From the NCBI RefSeq assembly GCF_031085165.1, contig NZ_JAVHTY010000005.1:186001-250000 (forward strand): a DNA stretch of 64,000 bases, read 5' to 3'. Source of the DNA: Pseudomonas sp. 102515 (GTDB taxonomy: Bacteria; Pseudomonadota; Gammaproteobacteria; Pseudomonadales; Pseudomonadaceae). How positions within the stretch are numbered: the first letter of the stretch is position 1; every line of letters starts with the position of its first letter. This document shows positions 1 to 8,898 of this stretch, piece by piece. The position numbers and the translations under genes are program-made. Under the pieces are notes generated by a model. It saw only the letters and a list, made by a program, of their open reading frames with translations. It ran no database searches and was not told where the DNA came from.

Positions 1-857
1 TCGTGGCCGAGCAGCGCCGGCAGGGTGCGCGACAGCGCGATCAGTTGCTCCAGATCGATGCCGGTCTCCACCCCGATTTCCATGCAGAGATTCACCAGGT
101 CCTCGGTGCAGATGTTGCCGGACGCGCCGGGCGCGAAGGGACAGCCGCCAAGCCCGCCGAGGGCGGCGTCGAAACGACGGGCGCCGGCTTCGTAGGCGGC
201 CAGCACGTTGCTCAGGCCCACGCCGCGGGTATTGTGGAAATGCAGGGTCAGGGCGGACGCCGGAACCCGTTCCAGCACCTGGCGCACGATCCGCGCGACC
301 TGCCGTGGATTGGCCATGCCGGTGGTGTCGGCGAGGGTGATACCGGTCATGCCCAGCGCCAGGTAGCGCTGCACCAGTTCGAACACCCAGCCTTCGTCGA
401 TGCGCCCCTCGAACGGGCAACCGAAGGTGGTCGCCACGGTGCCGTTGAGCGAGACCGATTGCCCGGCGGCCAGCTGCACGACCTCGGTGAAGCTGGCCAG
501 CGACTGTTCGCAACTCATGCGCATGTTGGCCTGGTTGTGGGTCTGGCTGGCGGAGAGCACCAGATTCAATTCATCGGCACCCGCTGCCAGGGCGCGCTGG
601 GCACCCTTGAGATTGGGTACCAGGGCGACATAGGTCACCCCGGGCCGGCGAGCGATGCCCTGGAACACCGCCTCGCCGTCGCGCAGCATGGGTACGGCCT
701 TGGGCGAGACGAAGGAGCCGGCTTCGATCCGCGAGAAGCCCAGGCCCGACAGCTGGTCGATCAAAGCGATCTTGTCGGCGGTCTCCACCCAGTTCGGCTC
801 GATCTGCAGGCCGTCGCGCGGCGCCACCTCCTGGACGATCAGACGCTCGGTACTCAT
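1..857 (-). CDS. Hydroxymethylglutaryl-CoA lyase family protein (3' end cut by window edge)
   Basis: A DRE-TIM metallolyase of the HMG-CoA lyase type, which cleaves HMG-CoA or a related 3-hydroxyacyl-CoA to acetyl-CoA plus a ketoacid. Reading leftward from ATG at 857, the N-terminus has the EVAPRDGLQ motif (Arg14, Asp15 metal/substrate site). Further on comes the HFHNTRG metal-binding motif, then the GLGGCPFAPGASGN loop that carries the catalytic cysteine. About 285 residues are visible, and the family is near 300, so only a short C-terminal tail is missing. The start overlaps the stop of the upstream CoA-transferase gene by 4 bp (ATGA), which implies translational coupling. Exact substrate is inferred, because relatives act on citramalyl-CoA or other analogues. 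Confidence 0.9.
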   Translation of the reverse strand, partial: MSTERLIVQEVAPRDGLQIEPNWVETADKIALIDQLSGLGFSRIEAGSFVSPKAVPMLRDGEAVFQGIARRPGVTYVALVPNLKGAQRALAAGADELNLVLSASQTHNQANMRMSCEQSLASFTEVVQLAAGQSVSLNGTVATTFGCPFEGRIDEGWVFELVQRYLALGMTGITLADTTGMANPRQVARIVRQVLERVPASALTLHFHNTRGVGLSNVLAAYEAGARRFDAALGGLGGCPFAPGASGNICTEDLVNLCMEIGVETGIDLEQLIALSRTLPALLGH

Positions 858-2044
858 TGCACCACGCCCTCCTGCCTGAGCCGCCGGATGTCCGCCTCGC
901 TCAGCCCCAGTTCGGTCAGCAAGGTATCGGTGTGCTGGCCGAGGGTCGGCCCCTGCCAATTGACCTGGCCCGGCGTCGCCGACAGCTTGGGCACGATGCC
1001 GGGCATCTTCAGGGTGGCCCCATCGGGCAAGGTGGTGTCCAGCAGCATGTCCCGCGCCTGGTAATGGGGATCGGCGACGATGTCGGCGGCGGAATAGATG
1101 CGCCCGGCCGGCACCTCGGCGCCTTCCAGCACCGCCAGCACCTCGTCGATCCCCAGGCTGCCGGTCCAGGCGGCGATGGCGTCGTCGATCAGCTCGCTGT
1201 GGCGGGCACGCCCGTCGTTCTGCGCCAGGTCCGCACGCTCGGCGAGATCCGGCCGGCCGATGGCCTGCATCAGCCGCACGAAGATCGGATCGCTGTTGCC
1301 GGCGACCACCACATAGGCGCCATCGCGGGTGGGATAGGTATTGGACGGCGCGATGCCCGGCAGCGCCCCGCCGGTGCGCTCGCGCACATGGCCGAGCAGG
1401 GAGTACTCCGGCACCAGGCTTTCCATCACGTTGAACACGCTCTCGACCAGGGACACATCGACCACCTGGCCGTCGCCCTGGCCGGTCTTGACCCGCAGCA
1501 CCGACATCAGCGCGCCGATCACCGCATGCATGGAGGCCAGGGAATCGCCCAGGCTGACTCCGACCCGTGCCGGCGGCGTACCTGGAGTACCGGTGGTGTA
1601 GCGGATGCCGCCCATGGCCTCGCCGATGGCGCCGAAGCCGGGTCTATCGCGATAGGGCCCGGTCTGGCCGTAGCCGGAGATGCGCACCAGGGTGAGCTTG
1701 GGGTTGAGGGCGTGCAGCACGTCCCAGCCGAGACCCAGCTTTTCCAGGGCACCCGGGCGCAGGTTCTCGATGAGCACGTCGGCGCCCTCGACCAGCTGCT
1801 TGACCAGGGCCACGCCCTCGGCGGAGCGGAGATTCAGTGCCAGGGACTTCTTGTTGCGCGACTGCAGGTACCACCACAGCGAGGTGCCCTCGTGCAGCTT
1901 GCGCCACTTGCGCAGGGGATCGCCCTTGTCCAGGGCTTCGATCTTGATCACCTCGGCGCCGAATTCGGCCAGCAGGCGCGCGGCGAAGGGGGCGGCGATC
2001 AGCGTGCCGATCTCGATGACCCGCAGTCCGGTAAGAGCCGTCAT
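854..2044 (-). CDS. CaiB/BaiF family (class III) CoA-transferase
   Basis: A 396-residue family III CoA-transferase that moves CoA between carboxylic acids. The start at 2044 gives the typical N-terminus MTALTGLRVIEIGT; an upstream in-frame ATG would add an unconserved tail. Family features are the NRNKKSL-like segment near 63-69 (here SRNKKSLAL), DVLIENLRPG near 89-98, and the expected catalytic Asp at about 167 in VSLGDSLASMHAV. It is translationally coupled to the downstream HMG-CoA lyase gene. Together they could activate and then cleave HMG or a similar branched hydroxydicarboxylate. The CaiB family includes the succinyl-CoA:HMG/glutarate CoA-transferase, which fits, but the substrate is inferred. 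Confidence 0.88.
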   Translation of the reverse strand: MTALTGLRVIEIGTLIAAPFAARLLAEFGAEVIKIEALDKGDPLRKWRKLHEGTSLWWYLQSRNKKSLALNLRSAEGVALVKQLVEGADVLIENLRPGALEKLGLGWDVLHALNPKLTLVRISGYGQTGPYRDRPGFGAIGEAMGGIRYTTGTPGTPPARVGVSLGDSLASMHAVIGALMSVLRVKTGQGDGQVVDVSLVESVFNVMESLVPEYSLLGHVRERTGGALPGIAPSNTYPTRDGAYVVVAGNSDPIFVRLMQAIGRPDLAERADLAQNDGRARHSELIDDAIAAWTGSLGIDEVLAVLEGAEVPAGRIYSAADIVADPHYQARDMLLDTTLPDGATLKMPGIVPKLSATPGQVNWQGPTLGQHTDTLLTELGLSEADIRRLRQEGVVQ

Positions 2045-2152
2045 GGCGACTAGCCTCATTGTTATTGGAATGAGGCCGATGCTAGGACAATCGGGCCGTC
2101 GGCGGTTAACGTCTTTCGGCAAGAGGTCTTCGCGAAACGCGAAGGCGCGCCT

Positions 2153-3058
2153 TCAGACGTCCAGCAGGTGGTCGTAGAGCAGCCGACTGACTGGCGAAAG
2201 CGACGCGACGTCCCGCACCACCAGCGCCAGGCTGCGCTGGGACCAGTCGTCCTCCAGCGCGGCGGCCACCAGTCCGAGCGGCCGACCGATGAGTTCGAAG
2301 GCCTGCAGCGGCAGCACGCCCAGGCCAAACCCGGCCTGCACCATGCGGCACACGGCATCGAAGCCGGGCACATGGATGCGCAGCCGCAAGGCCTTGCCGT
2401 GGCTGCGCGCGGCCGCCTTGGTGCGCAGGTTGATGAAGCTGTCAGCGTGCAGGCCGACGTGGTCGTCGTCCAGGGTCTCGGCGAAGGCCAGCCGCGATTG
2501 CGCGGCCAGGCGATGATCCGGACGCATCACCACCACCAGGGTGTCCTGCCGGTAGGGCACGGCCAGCAGGCCACGGGTATCGGTATCCGAGGAGCAGATG
2601 CCCAGGTCGGCGGCGCCTTCCAGCACCCCCTTCACCACCCCAGCGCTGGGTCGTTCGTCCAGGCTGACCTTGACCTGGGGATGACCGGCCGCGAAGGCCT
2701 GCAGGTCCTCGGGCAGGAATTCGATGATGGCGGAGATGTTGGCCATCATCCGCACGTAGCCGCGCACACCCTGCAGGTGCTCGCCGACGTCGATGCTGAT
2801 CCGCTCGACGTCGGCGAGGATGCGCTTGGCGTAATGCAGCAGCGTCTCGCCGACCGGGGTGAGGGTCATGCCCTTGGCGTTGCGCTCGAAGAGCTCGATG
2901 TCGAGCGAGCGCTCCAGGTCGTGCAGGCGCTTGCTGGCGGCGGACAGGGCGATCATCTCGCGCTCGGCGGCGCGGGTCAGGGTGCCCTCCTCGTGCACCG
3001 CCAGCAGCAGCTGCAGCGAGACCAGGTCGAGGCGGCGGAGCAGGTTGCGGTAGTGCAT
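2153..3058 (-). CDS. LysR family transcriptional regulator
   Basis: A 301-residue LysR-type activator/repressor. The start at 3058 (MHYRNLLRRLDLVSLQLLLAV) gives the usual position of the winged HTH, with EGTLTRAAEREMIALSAASKRLHDLERSLDIELFER at about 24-59. The rest is a periplasmic-binding-protein-like effector domain. It lies just upstream of the CoA-transferase/lyase pair in the same orientation, separated by about 108 bp, so it probably controls that pair. This is inference from position. No clear T-N11-A operator was assigned. Confidence 0.87.
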   Translation of the reverse strand: MHYRNLLRRLDLVSLQLLLAVHEEGTLTRAAEREMIALSAASKRLHDLERSLDIELFERNAKGMTLTPVGETLLHYAKRILADVERISIDVGEHLQGVRGYVRMMANISAIIEFLPEDLQAFAAGHPQVKVSLDERPSAGVVKGVLEGAADLGICSSDTDTRGLLAVPYRQDTLVVVMRPDHRLAAQSRLAFAETLDDDHVGLHADSFINLRTKAAARSHGKALRLRIHVPGFDAVCRMVQAGFGLGVLPLQAFELIGRPLGLVAAALEDDWSQRSLALVVRDVASLSPVSRLLYDHLLDV

Positions 3059-3131
3059 CGTCAGCGGGTCCTGGCGGCCAGAGGTCCTTGTACAGGACCC
3101 AGCCCCGTCCGGGATAGCCACCCGCCGCCGG

Positions 3132-3602
3132 TCAGAGCCCCAGGTCGCTCAAGCCGGGATGGTCATCTGGCCGCCGGCCCTGGGGCCAGTGGAACAGCCG
3201 CTCGGCCGCGGTGATCGGCAGGTCGTTGATGCTGGCGTGACGCTCGGCCATCAGGCCCTGGTCGTCGAAGTGCCAGTTCTCGTTGCCGTAGGCGCGGTAC
3301 CACTGGCCGTCTTCGTCCCGCCATTCGTAGGCGAAGCGTACGGCGATGCGCGCGCCGTCATGCGCCCAGAGTTCCTTGATCAGCCGGTACTCGTGCTCGC
3401 GCTGCCACTTGCGGGTGAGAAAGGCCTCGATGGCGACGCGACCCTGAAGGAAGTCGGCGCGATTGCGCCAGTGGCTGTCGGCGGTGTAGGCCAGGGCCAC
3501 CTTGGCCGGATCGCGGCTGTTCCAGCCGTCTTCGGCGGCGCGGACCTTCTGCTGGGCGGACTCGAGGGTGAACGGCGGTACGGGCGGACGGGCAGTGCTC
3601 AT
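3132..3602 (-). CDS. DUF1348 / NTF2-like fold protein
   Basis: A 156-residue protein of the DUF1348 nuclear-transport-factor-2-like family. It shows the family signature [22 protein letters not shown] near residues 27-48, followed by [14 protein letters not shown] and the Trp/Tyr-rich stretch ending in [12 protein letters not shown]. The family fold is a small cone-shaped barrel often used as an enzyme or ligand pocket, but no biochemical role can be read from the sequence. It is in the same direction as the LysR gene downstream, with a 73-bp gap. Start ATG at 3602. Confidence 0.8.
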   Translation of the reverse strand: MSTARPPVPPFTLESAQQKVRAAEDGWNSRDPAKVALAYTADSHWRNRADFLQGRVAIEAFLTRKWQREHEYRLIKELWAHDGARIAVRFAYEWRDEDGQWYRAYGNENWHFDDQGLMAERHASINDLPITAAERLFHWPQGRRPDDHPGLSDLGL

Positions 3603-3690
3603 GGGACACTCCTGGGCAGATGAGGCCCCAGTGTCAGGGCGCAGCGGGGGTGTCGCAAGGTCGATCAGCCCACGGATCTGGCCAAGTCGC

Positions 3691-4455
3691 TCAGACTTCG
3701 ACCAAGCGATAGTGCAATCCCCGCACCACCGCCTCGACCCGATTGCGCGCCCCCAGTTTGCGCGCCGCCGAGTTGAGGTGCAGGTTGACCGTGGCGGTGG
3801 AGCGGTTGAGGGTCGCGGCGATGCGCTTGGCGGTCAGCCCCTTGGCCGAGTACTGCAGGCATTCGCGCTCGCGCGGCGTCAACCGGACCTGGCCGCAGCG
3901 GCGTTCGGCCGGGGCGAGCAATTCGTCGGCCCGGGCCTGGAAGGCATGGGCCAGCACCAGGAAGGCGCCCAGGCAGGCTTCGCCGGCGGCCTCGGCGTCC
4001 GCGGCCTCGGCATCGAGGATGCCGGTCAGGGTGGCGAAGGCCCCTCCCGGCAGGTGCAGCGGCACGGTCACCCCGGTGGCCAGGCCGCTGTCCCGCACAT
4101 AGCAGGTGACCGGGCGATGACTGTCACCCAGGTACTCGCGCAGGGCGCTGCGGGTTTCGCTGCGAAACGACCAGACGAAGGGTGCCGCACGCCGACTGGC
4201 GCATTGCTGCACCGGGTCGATCTGGTAGTAGCCGCGCTCGCACCAGAAGGCCTGCATGTCCGCCGGGGCGTTGCGCACCTTGAACACCGAGGGGGTGATG
4301 AGCACGCCGTCGTGACTGAGGGGCACCGGGGCGTAGTCGTAGATCAGCGCCTTGCACCCCAGGTGGTCGGCACTGGCCTGGACGGCATCCAGACAGGCGT
4401 CGAGCGTGGGCAGCCCGGCGAGGCGGCTGCTGACGGTGAGCAGATCGGCATGCAT
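3691..4455 (-). CDS. LuxR-family solo regulator, PAB (OryR/PsoR-like) type pocket
   Basis: A 254-residue regulator with an N-terminal autoinducer-binding domain (about 15-165) and a C-terminal LuxR HTH ([22 protein letters not shown], about 187 onward). The start at 4455 follows a GGAGGAG ribosome site. Aligned by spacing on the invariant DPV (Asp80, TraR Asp70), TraR Trp57 corresponds to Met67 and Tyr61 to Trp71, while Trp85 is kept as Trp95. The Trp-to-Met and Tyr-to-Trp pair is known for solos of plant-associated bacteria that answer plant low-molecular-weight compounds instead of acyl-homoserine lactones. No luxI is in the window. It is divergent from an APC permease gene. The ligand is unknown. 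Confidence 0.87.
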   Translation of the reverse strand: MHADLLTVSSRLAGLPTLDACLDAVQASADHLGCKALIYDYAPVPLSHDGVLITPSVFKVRNAPADMQAFWCERGYYQIDPVQQCASRRAAPFVWSFRSETRSALREYLGDSHRPVTCYVRDSGLATGVTVPLHLPGGAFATLTGILDAEAADAEAAGEACLGAFLVLAHAFQARADELLAPAERRCGQVRLTPRERECLQYSAKGLTAKRIAATLNRSTATVNLHLNSAARKLGARNRVEAVVRGLHYRLVEV

Positions 4456-4550
4456 CTTGGAGCTCCTCCCCTGATGGCGATGAGGAAAGCGAAGCAAAGG
4501 CTCTGCCAGTCGTCACCGGCCTGCTGCAAACCTAGCACTTTTGTGGATGG

Positions 4551-4570
4551 GGCCAGGACCTACCCTGGCC
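4551..4570. promoter_or_regulatory. Candidate lux-box-like palindrome upstream of the permease gene
   Basis: A 20-bp inverted repeat with 7-bp arms, GGCCAGG and CCTGGCC, separated by six bases. It lies 38 bp before the permease ATG in the 153-bp divergent region shared with the LuxR solo. Length and symmetry match lux boxes, which are 20-bp dyads, but the arm sequence is not the canonical ACCTG type. Binding by the neighbouring LuxR protein is inference. Confidence 0.4.
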
Positions 4571-4608
4571 TAGAGTCGAGCCCACCCCGCCCCTTCGAGG
4601 AAGCCCCC

Positions 4609-5991
4609 ATGACTCAGCACGCTCCGTCCGGCGACGCCGCCGACCTCGCCCGCTTCGGCTACACCCAGGAACTCAAGCGCCAGCTCGGGCTGAAGGACCT
4701 GCTCATCTACGGCCTGGTCTTCATGGTGCCCATCGCCCCCTTCTCCATCTTTGGCGGGGTGTTCGACGCCAGCCACGGCATGGTGCCCCTCACCTACCTG
4801 ATCGGCTTCGTCGCCATGCTCTTCACCGCGGTCAGCTACCAGCAGATGTCGCGCGCCTTCCCGGTGGCCGGCTCGGTCTACGCCTACGTCGGTCGCGGCC
4901 TGCACCCCGCGCTGGGCTTTCTCGCCGGCTGGGCCATCCTGCTCGACTACCTGCTGGTGCCCACCCTGCTCTATGTGATCGGCGCCAACGCCATGGCCAA
5001 CGTCATCCCGGCCATTCCCCAGCCGCTGTGGATCGTTTTCTTCGTCGGCCTCAACACCCTGGTCAACCTGCGTGGCATCGAGACCACCGCCCGCGCCAAC
5101 CGGCTGTTCCTCTACGGCCAGCTGGCGGTGCTGCTGGTGTTCGTGGTGCTGGCATCCCTGGCCATCAGCCGCGGCGTGAATGGTGCCGAGTGGACGTTGA
5201 AGCCGCTGTACAACCCCCAGGAATTCTCCCTGCCGCTGATCTTCAGCGCCCTGTCGGTGGCGGTGCTGTCCTTTCTCGGCTTCGACGCCATCTCCACCCT
5301 CTCCGAAGAGACCCGTGGCGGCAGCCGGGTGGTGGGTCGCGCCACCCTGCTGGCCCTGACCTTGGTCGCCGCGCTGTTCATGGTGCAGACCTGGCTGGCC
5401 GCCCTGCTGCAACCCAACCTCATCCAGTACCCCGACGCCGATGCCTCGAACAACGCCTTCTACGAGATCGGTCGACTGATCGCCGGACCCTGGCTGCAGG
5501 TGGTGATCGCCCTGGCGGTGGCCATCGGCGCCGCCATCGCCAACGCCCTGGTGGCCCAGGCCGCCACCTCGCGCCTGCTGTTCGCCATGGCCCGTGATCG
5601 CCAGCTGCCGCAGTTCCTGCGTCAGATCCATCCCACGACCCGGGTGCCGCAGCGCGCCATCCTGCTGGTGGCGGCCCTGAGCCTGGTGCTGGGGCTGTTC
5701 TTCGTCGGCCAGATCAATCTGCTCGCCTCCATGTGCAACTTCGGTGCGCTGACGGCCTTCCTGCTCCTGCATGTGGCAGTGGCCTGGCATCACCGAGGCG
5801 CCGGGCGCCCGTTGCTGTATGCGCTGGTCCCGCTGGTCGGCTTCATCATCCTCGCCTATGTGCTGTTCAACGCCGACGTCTACGCCAAGGTCGGTGGCAG
5901 CTGCTGGATGGTGCTGGGCCTGGCCGTGCTGGCCTTCCTCAGGCTCAGCGGCCGGACCACGGAATTCAAGGCGAACGACGCCGTCCACTAG
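4609..5991 (+). CDS. APC family amino acid/amine permease
   Basis: A 460-residue integral membrane transporter with about 12 hydrophobic helices. It belongs to the amino acid-polyamine-organocation superfamily, with the early GLVFMVPIAPFSIFGGVFDAS segment (about 33-53) and the FLGFDAISTLSEETRGG motif near 223-239 that marks the substrate/sodium region. The substrate is likely an amino acid, amine or amide-derived compound. The acetamidase/formamidase gene begins 26 bp downstream and is probably co-transcribed. The upstream region carries a palindrome and is shared with a divergent LuxR solo. The ATG at 4609 follows CGAGGAAG. Confidence 0.9.
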   Translation: MTQHAPSGDAADLARFGYTQELKRQLGLKDLLIYGLVFMVPIAPFSIFGGVFDASHGMVPLTYLIGFVAMLFTAVSYQQMSRAFPVAGSVYAYVGRGLHPALGFLAGWAILLDYLLVPTLLYVIGANAMANVIPAIPQPLWIVFFVGLNTLVNLRGIETTARANRLFLYGQLAVLLVFVVLASLAISRGVNGAEWTLKPLYNPQEFSLPLIFSALSVAVLSFLGFDAISTLSEETRGGSRVVGRATLLALTLVAALFMVQTWLAALLQPNLIQYPDADASNNAFYEIGRLIAGPWLQVVIALAVAIGAAIANALVAQAATSRLLFAMARDRQLPQFLRQIHPTTRVPQRAILLVAALSLVLGLFFVGQINLLASMCNFGALTAFLLLHVAVAWHHRGAGRPLLYALVPLVGFIILAYVLFNADVYAKVGGSCWMVLGLAVLAFLRLSGRTTEFKANDAVH

Positions 5992-6017
5992 GCACGGACA
6001 ATCCGCGGAGGCTTCAG

Positions 6018-6950
6018 ATGATCAAGACCCTGCACAGCCAGCACTGCCATTGCGGCTGGGATCACAGCCTCCCCCCGGCGCTGGAGGTCGCGCCGGGCGA
6101 GACGGTCAGCTTTGCCTGCCGCGACGCGGCGGACGGCCACTTTCACGGCCAGTCCAGCGCCGCCGACATCGCCACCCTGCCCTTCGAGCGGGTCAATCCG
6201 GTCTGCGGTCCGCTGTGGATCGAGGGTGCCGAACCGGGCGACGTGCTCAAGGTGACGCTGGACAGCTTCACCCCCAGCGGCTTTGGCTGGACCGCCAACA
6301 TTCCCGGCTTCGGCCTGCTCGCCGACCAGTTTCCGGACCCGGTGCTGCAGCTCTGGCATTACGACCGCACCGGTCAGACGCCGGCCGCCTTCGGCGAGCT
6401 GGCACGGGTCCCGCTCAAGCCCTTCGCCGGCACCCTGGGGGTGGCTCCCGCGGCGCCAGGTCTGCACTCGGTAGTGCCGCCGCGGCGGGTGGGTGGCAAC
6501 CTGGATATCCGCGACCTGGCCGCCGGCACCAGCCTCTACCTGCCGGTGGAGGTAGCCGGGGCGCTGTTTTCCATCGGCGACACCCATGCCGCCCAAGGCG
6601 ATGGTGAGGTCTGCGGCACCGCCATCGAGACCGCCATGATGGTCACCGCCACCTTCGAGCTGATCAAGCAGCAGCCGCTGAGCATGCCGCGTTTCAGCAC
6701 CCCAAGGCCGGTCACCCGGCACCTGGACGGCGCCGGCTACGAGGTCTTCACCGGTGTCGGGCCGGACCTGCTGGCCGCGGCGCGCATGGCCGTCAGCGGT
6801 GCCATCAATTGGCTCGGGCAGACCCGTAACCTGCCGGCGGAACGGGCCTATCTGCTCTGCTCGGTCTGCGGCGACCTGCGCATCAGCGAGATCGTCGACA
6901 TGCCCAACTGGGTGGTCAGCTTCTATTTTCCGCGGATCGTGTTCGAATGA
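6018..6950 (+). CDS. Acetamidase/formamidase family protein
   Basis: A 310-residue cytoplasmic FmdA/AmdA-type amidase, which releases ammonia from short amides. Family landmarks include a conserved VNPVCGPLWIEGAEPGD segment around residues 57-73, GGNLDIRDLAAGTSLYLPVEVAGALFSIGDTHAAQGDGEVCGTAIE around 157-203, and the C-terminal CSVCGDLRISEIVD. ATG at 6018 follows GCGGAGG. It follows the permease gene by 26 bp, so uptake and hydrolysis of an amide or amine-linked nitrogen source is likely. Its last 35 bp overlap the end of the convergent EamA gene. Confidence 0.88.
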   Translation: MIKTLHSQHCHCGWDHSLPPALEVAPGETVSFACRDAADGHFHGQSSAADIATLPFERVNPVCGPLWIEGAEPGDVLKVTLDSFTPSGFGWTANIPGFGLLADQFPDPVLQLWHYDRTGQTPAAFGELARVPLKPFAGTLGVAPAAPGLHSVVPPRRVGGNLDIRDLAAGTSLYLPVEVAGALFSIGDTHAAQGDGEVCGTAIETAMMVTATFELIKQQPLSMPRFSTPRPVTRHLDGAGYEVFTGVGPDLLAAARMAVSGAINWLGQTRNLPAERAYLLCSVCGDLRISEIVDMPNWVVSFYFPRIVFE

Positions 6951-7833
6951 CCGGGTCCGAATGGTCTGGCGCCCGCCGCGGCAACGTCCCCCACAGCGAG
7001 GCGATGACGATCAGCAGGCCGCCCAGCCAGCCCCAGAGGCCCAGGCGTTCGTCCAGCCAGAAGCTGGCGAACAGTGCGCCGAACAGCGGCTCGGCGCCCA
7101 TCAGCAGGGCGACGCGGGTGGCGCTGGTGCGGCCCAGGGCATAGTTCTGGGCGAGAAAGGCGCCCAGGGTGCAGAACAGCACCAGGTAGCCGGTGGCGAG
7201 CCAGAAGCCCGCTTGCACGGGCAGCGGCGCCAGGCCCGGGCCCAGGGCGAACAGCAGCAGGCAGGCCAGGCCCACCACCCCGGTCTGCACCGCGGTCAGC
7301 GCCAGGGCCGGTACCGGGGCACTGGCCTGTTGCAGACGCCGGCGCACCACGCAGACATTGACCGCGCGCAATACGGCCGCCAGCAGGATCAGGCCATCAC
7401 CCAGGTTGAAGCTCAGGGTCACCCCGCGGGTCAGCAGCCCGGCGCCCGCCACCGCCAGCCCCGCGGCACCCAGGGCACGGGCCTCGGGGCGCTGGCCGAG
7501 CAGCCACCATTCGGCGAAGGGCGTCAGGGCCACGCAGAGGCTGATGAGAAAGGCGGCGTTGCTGGCGCTGGTCAGGGCGACGCCATAGGTCTCGGCGAGA
7601 AAGATCGCCAATAGCAGCAGCCCGGTGGGTATTCCCGGCCGCCAGGCCCGCCGGCCCTCGCCCCTCAGGGTGGGCAGCAGCAGCGCCGCGGTGAGACAGA
7701 AGCGCAGCGCCAGGTAGCCGACTACCGGATAGAGCATCACGGCGTCCTTGACCACGGCGTAGCTGGTCCCCCAGACCAGGGCGGTGGCGAGCAGCAGGCC
7801 TTCGGCGAGGCCGAAGGTGGGGCGTTGCGACAT
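6916..7833 (-). CDS. EamA/DMT family transporter
   Basis: A 305-residue drug/metabolite transporter with ten predicted membrane helices in two EamA repeats. The first begins FGLAEGLLLATALVWGTSYAVVKDA and the second carries LGAFLAQNYALGRTSATRVALLMGAEPLFGALFASFWLDERL, a typical repeat end. The start is set at 7833 (MSQRPTFG), because the upstream in-frame extension is not hydrophobic and unlike the family. It is convergent with the amidase gene (35-bp overlap) and divergent from the LysR gene at 7972. Exported metabolite unknown. Confidence 0.85.
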   Translation of the reverse strand: MSQRPTFGLAEGLLLATALVWGTSYAVVKDAVMLYPVVGYLALRFCLTAALLLPTLRGEGRRAWRPGIPTGLLLLAIFLAETYGVALTSASNAAFLISLCVALTPFAEWWLLGQRPEARALGAAGLAVAGAGLLTRGVTLSFNLGDGLILLAAVLRAVNVCVVRRRLQQASAPVPALALTAVQTGVVGLACLLLFALGPGLAPLPVQAGFWLATGYLVLFCTLGAFLAQNYALGRTSATRVALLMGAEPLFGALFASFWLDERLGLWGWLGGLLIVIASLWGTLPRRAPDHSDPVIRTRSAENRS

Positions 7834-7971
7834 GACAGCTTCTCCCTGGATCAGGCCGCCAGTGTGCCCGCCCCAGGAAAGCGCGATAAGCCCGCCAGCG
7901 CGCATAGCTCTTGTTCCCCCGGGGAAGCAATGGCAGCCTTTCCAGCCCTATTGCTTCTGGCGGACTTCGGC

Positions 7972-8898
7972 ATGGATCTTCTGCGCGCCCTTCCCCTGCT
8001 GCCCTGCATGGTCGCCTTCGCCAAGGTGGTGGAGACCGGCAGCTTCACCGCCGCCGCCCGCCTGCTGGACGCCACACCCTCGGCGGTCAGTCGTCAGGTC
8101 GCGCGGCTGGAACGGGAGCTGGGGGTGCGCCTGCTGCAGCGCACCACCCGCCAGCTGCGCCTGAGCGAAGCCGGCCGCGAGGTGCTCGGCCACTGCCGCC
8201 AGTTGCTGGCTGCCGCCGGTGCGGCGCTGGACAGTGGCCTGCAACACAGTGAAGAACCGCGCGGGCAGGTGCGGCTGGCGATGCCCAAGGCGGTCGGCTA
8301 CCGGCTGATCGCCCCGCTGCTGCCGGAGTTCTTCCAGCGCTATCCAGAAGTGGATCTGCAATTGCGCCTGGACGATCGCCCGCTGGACCCCATCGCCGAC
8401 GACCAGGATCTGCTGGTGCGCATCACCGAGCAGCCGCCTGCCGGCTTCGTCGCCCGACCGCTGCGCGAGATGGACTTCGTGCTCTGCGCCAGCCCGGCCT
8501 ATCTAAGGGGGCGCGGCACACCGCAGCAGCCCCAGGCGCTGGCCGAACACGATTGCCTCTACCTCGGCGAAACCCCGGGCGACCAGCGCTGGCAACTGCG
8601 CCGCGGCGACCGGGTGGAAAGCGTGGCGGTGCGCGGCCGCCTGGCCTGCAACCACAGCGGCGTGCGCCTGGAAGCCACCCTCGCCGACCTGGGCATCGCC
8701 TGCCTGCCGGCCTTCGCCGCCGATGCCGGTCTGGCCGACGGCAGCCTGCTGCGGGTGCTGCCCGACTGGCAATACCTCGGCCCCTACCAGGGCACCGCCT
8801 GGCTGCTCTATCCGCCGGATCGCCAGTTGCCGGCGGCGGTCAGGGCGCTGGTGGACTTTCTGCTGGAGCGGCTCGGACCGGCCCCAGGGTCAGGCTAG
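7972..8898 (+). CDS. LysR family transcriptional regulator
   Basis: A 308-residue LysR regulator of the PA0477/DsdC-like broad class. The HTH reads [47 protein letters not shown] (about 15-61), followed by an effector domain. The start at 7972 ([10 protein letters not shown]) fits the family length. An alternative ATG at 7930, preceded by GGGGAAG, would add 14 residues. It is divergent from the EamA transporter, the classical arrangement for a LysR protein controlling an exporter (inference). Its stop overlaps the end of modC by 9 bp in convergent orientation. Confidence 0.85.
   Translation: MDLLRALPLLPCMVAFAKVVETGSFTAAARLLDATPSAVSRQVARLERELGVRLLQRTTRQLRLSEAGREVLGHCRQLLAAAGAALDSGLQHSEEPRGQVRLAMPKAVGYRLIAPLLPEFFQRYPEVDLQLRLDDRPLDPIADDQDLLVRITEQPPAGFVARPLREMDFVLCASPAYLRGRGTPQQPQALAEHDCLYLGETPGDQRWQLRRGDRVESVAVRGRLACNHSGVRLEATLADLGIACLPAFAADAGLADGSLLRVLPDWQYLGPYQGTAWLLYPPDRQLPAAVRALVDFLLERLGPAPGSG

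Noticed and set aside
3..1064. Long plus-strand open frame of 353 codons
   Set aside because: It is antisense to the HMG-CoA lyase gene and the end of the CoA-transferase gene; its His/Gln/Gly-rich composition is typical of the reverse frame of GC-rich genes.
6916..6950. Amidase/EamA overlap as a possible frameshift artefact
   Set aside because: Both C-termini are in frame with good family lengths; short convergent overlaps are common.
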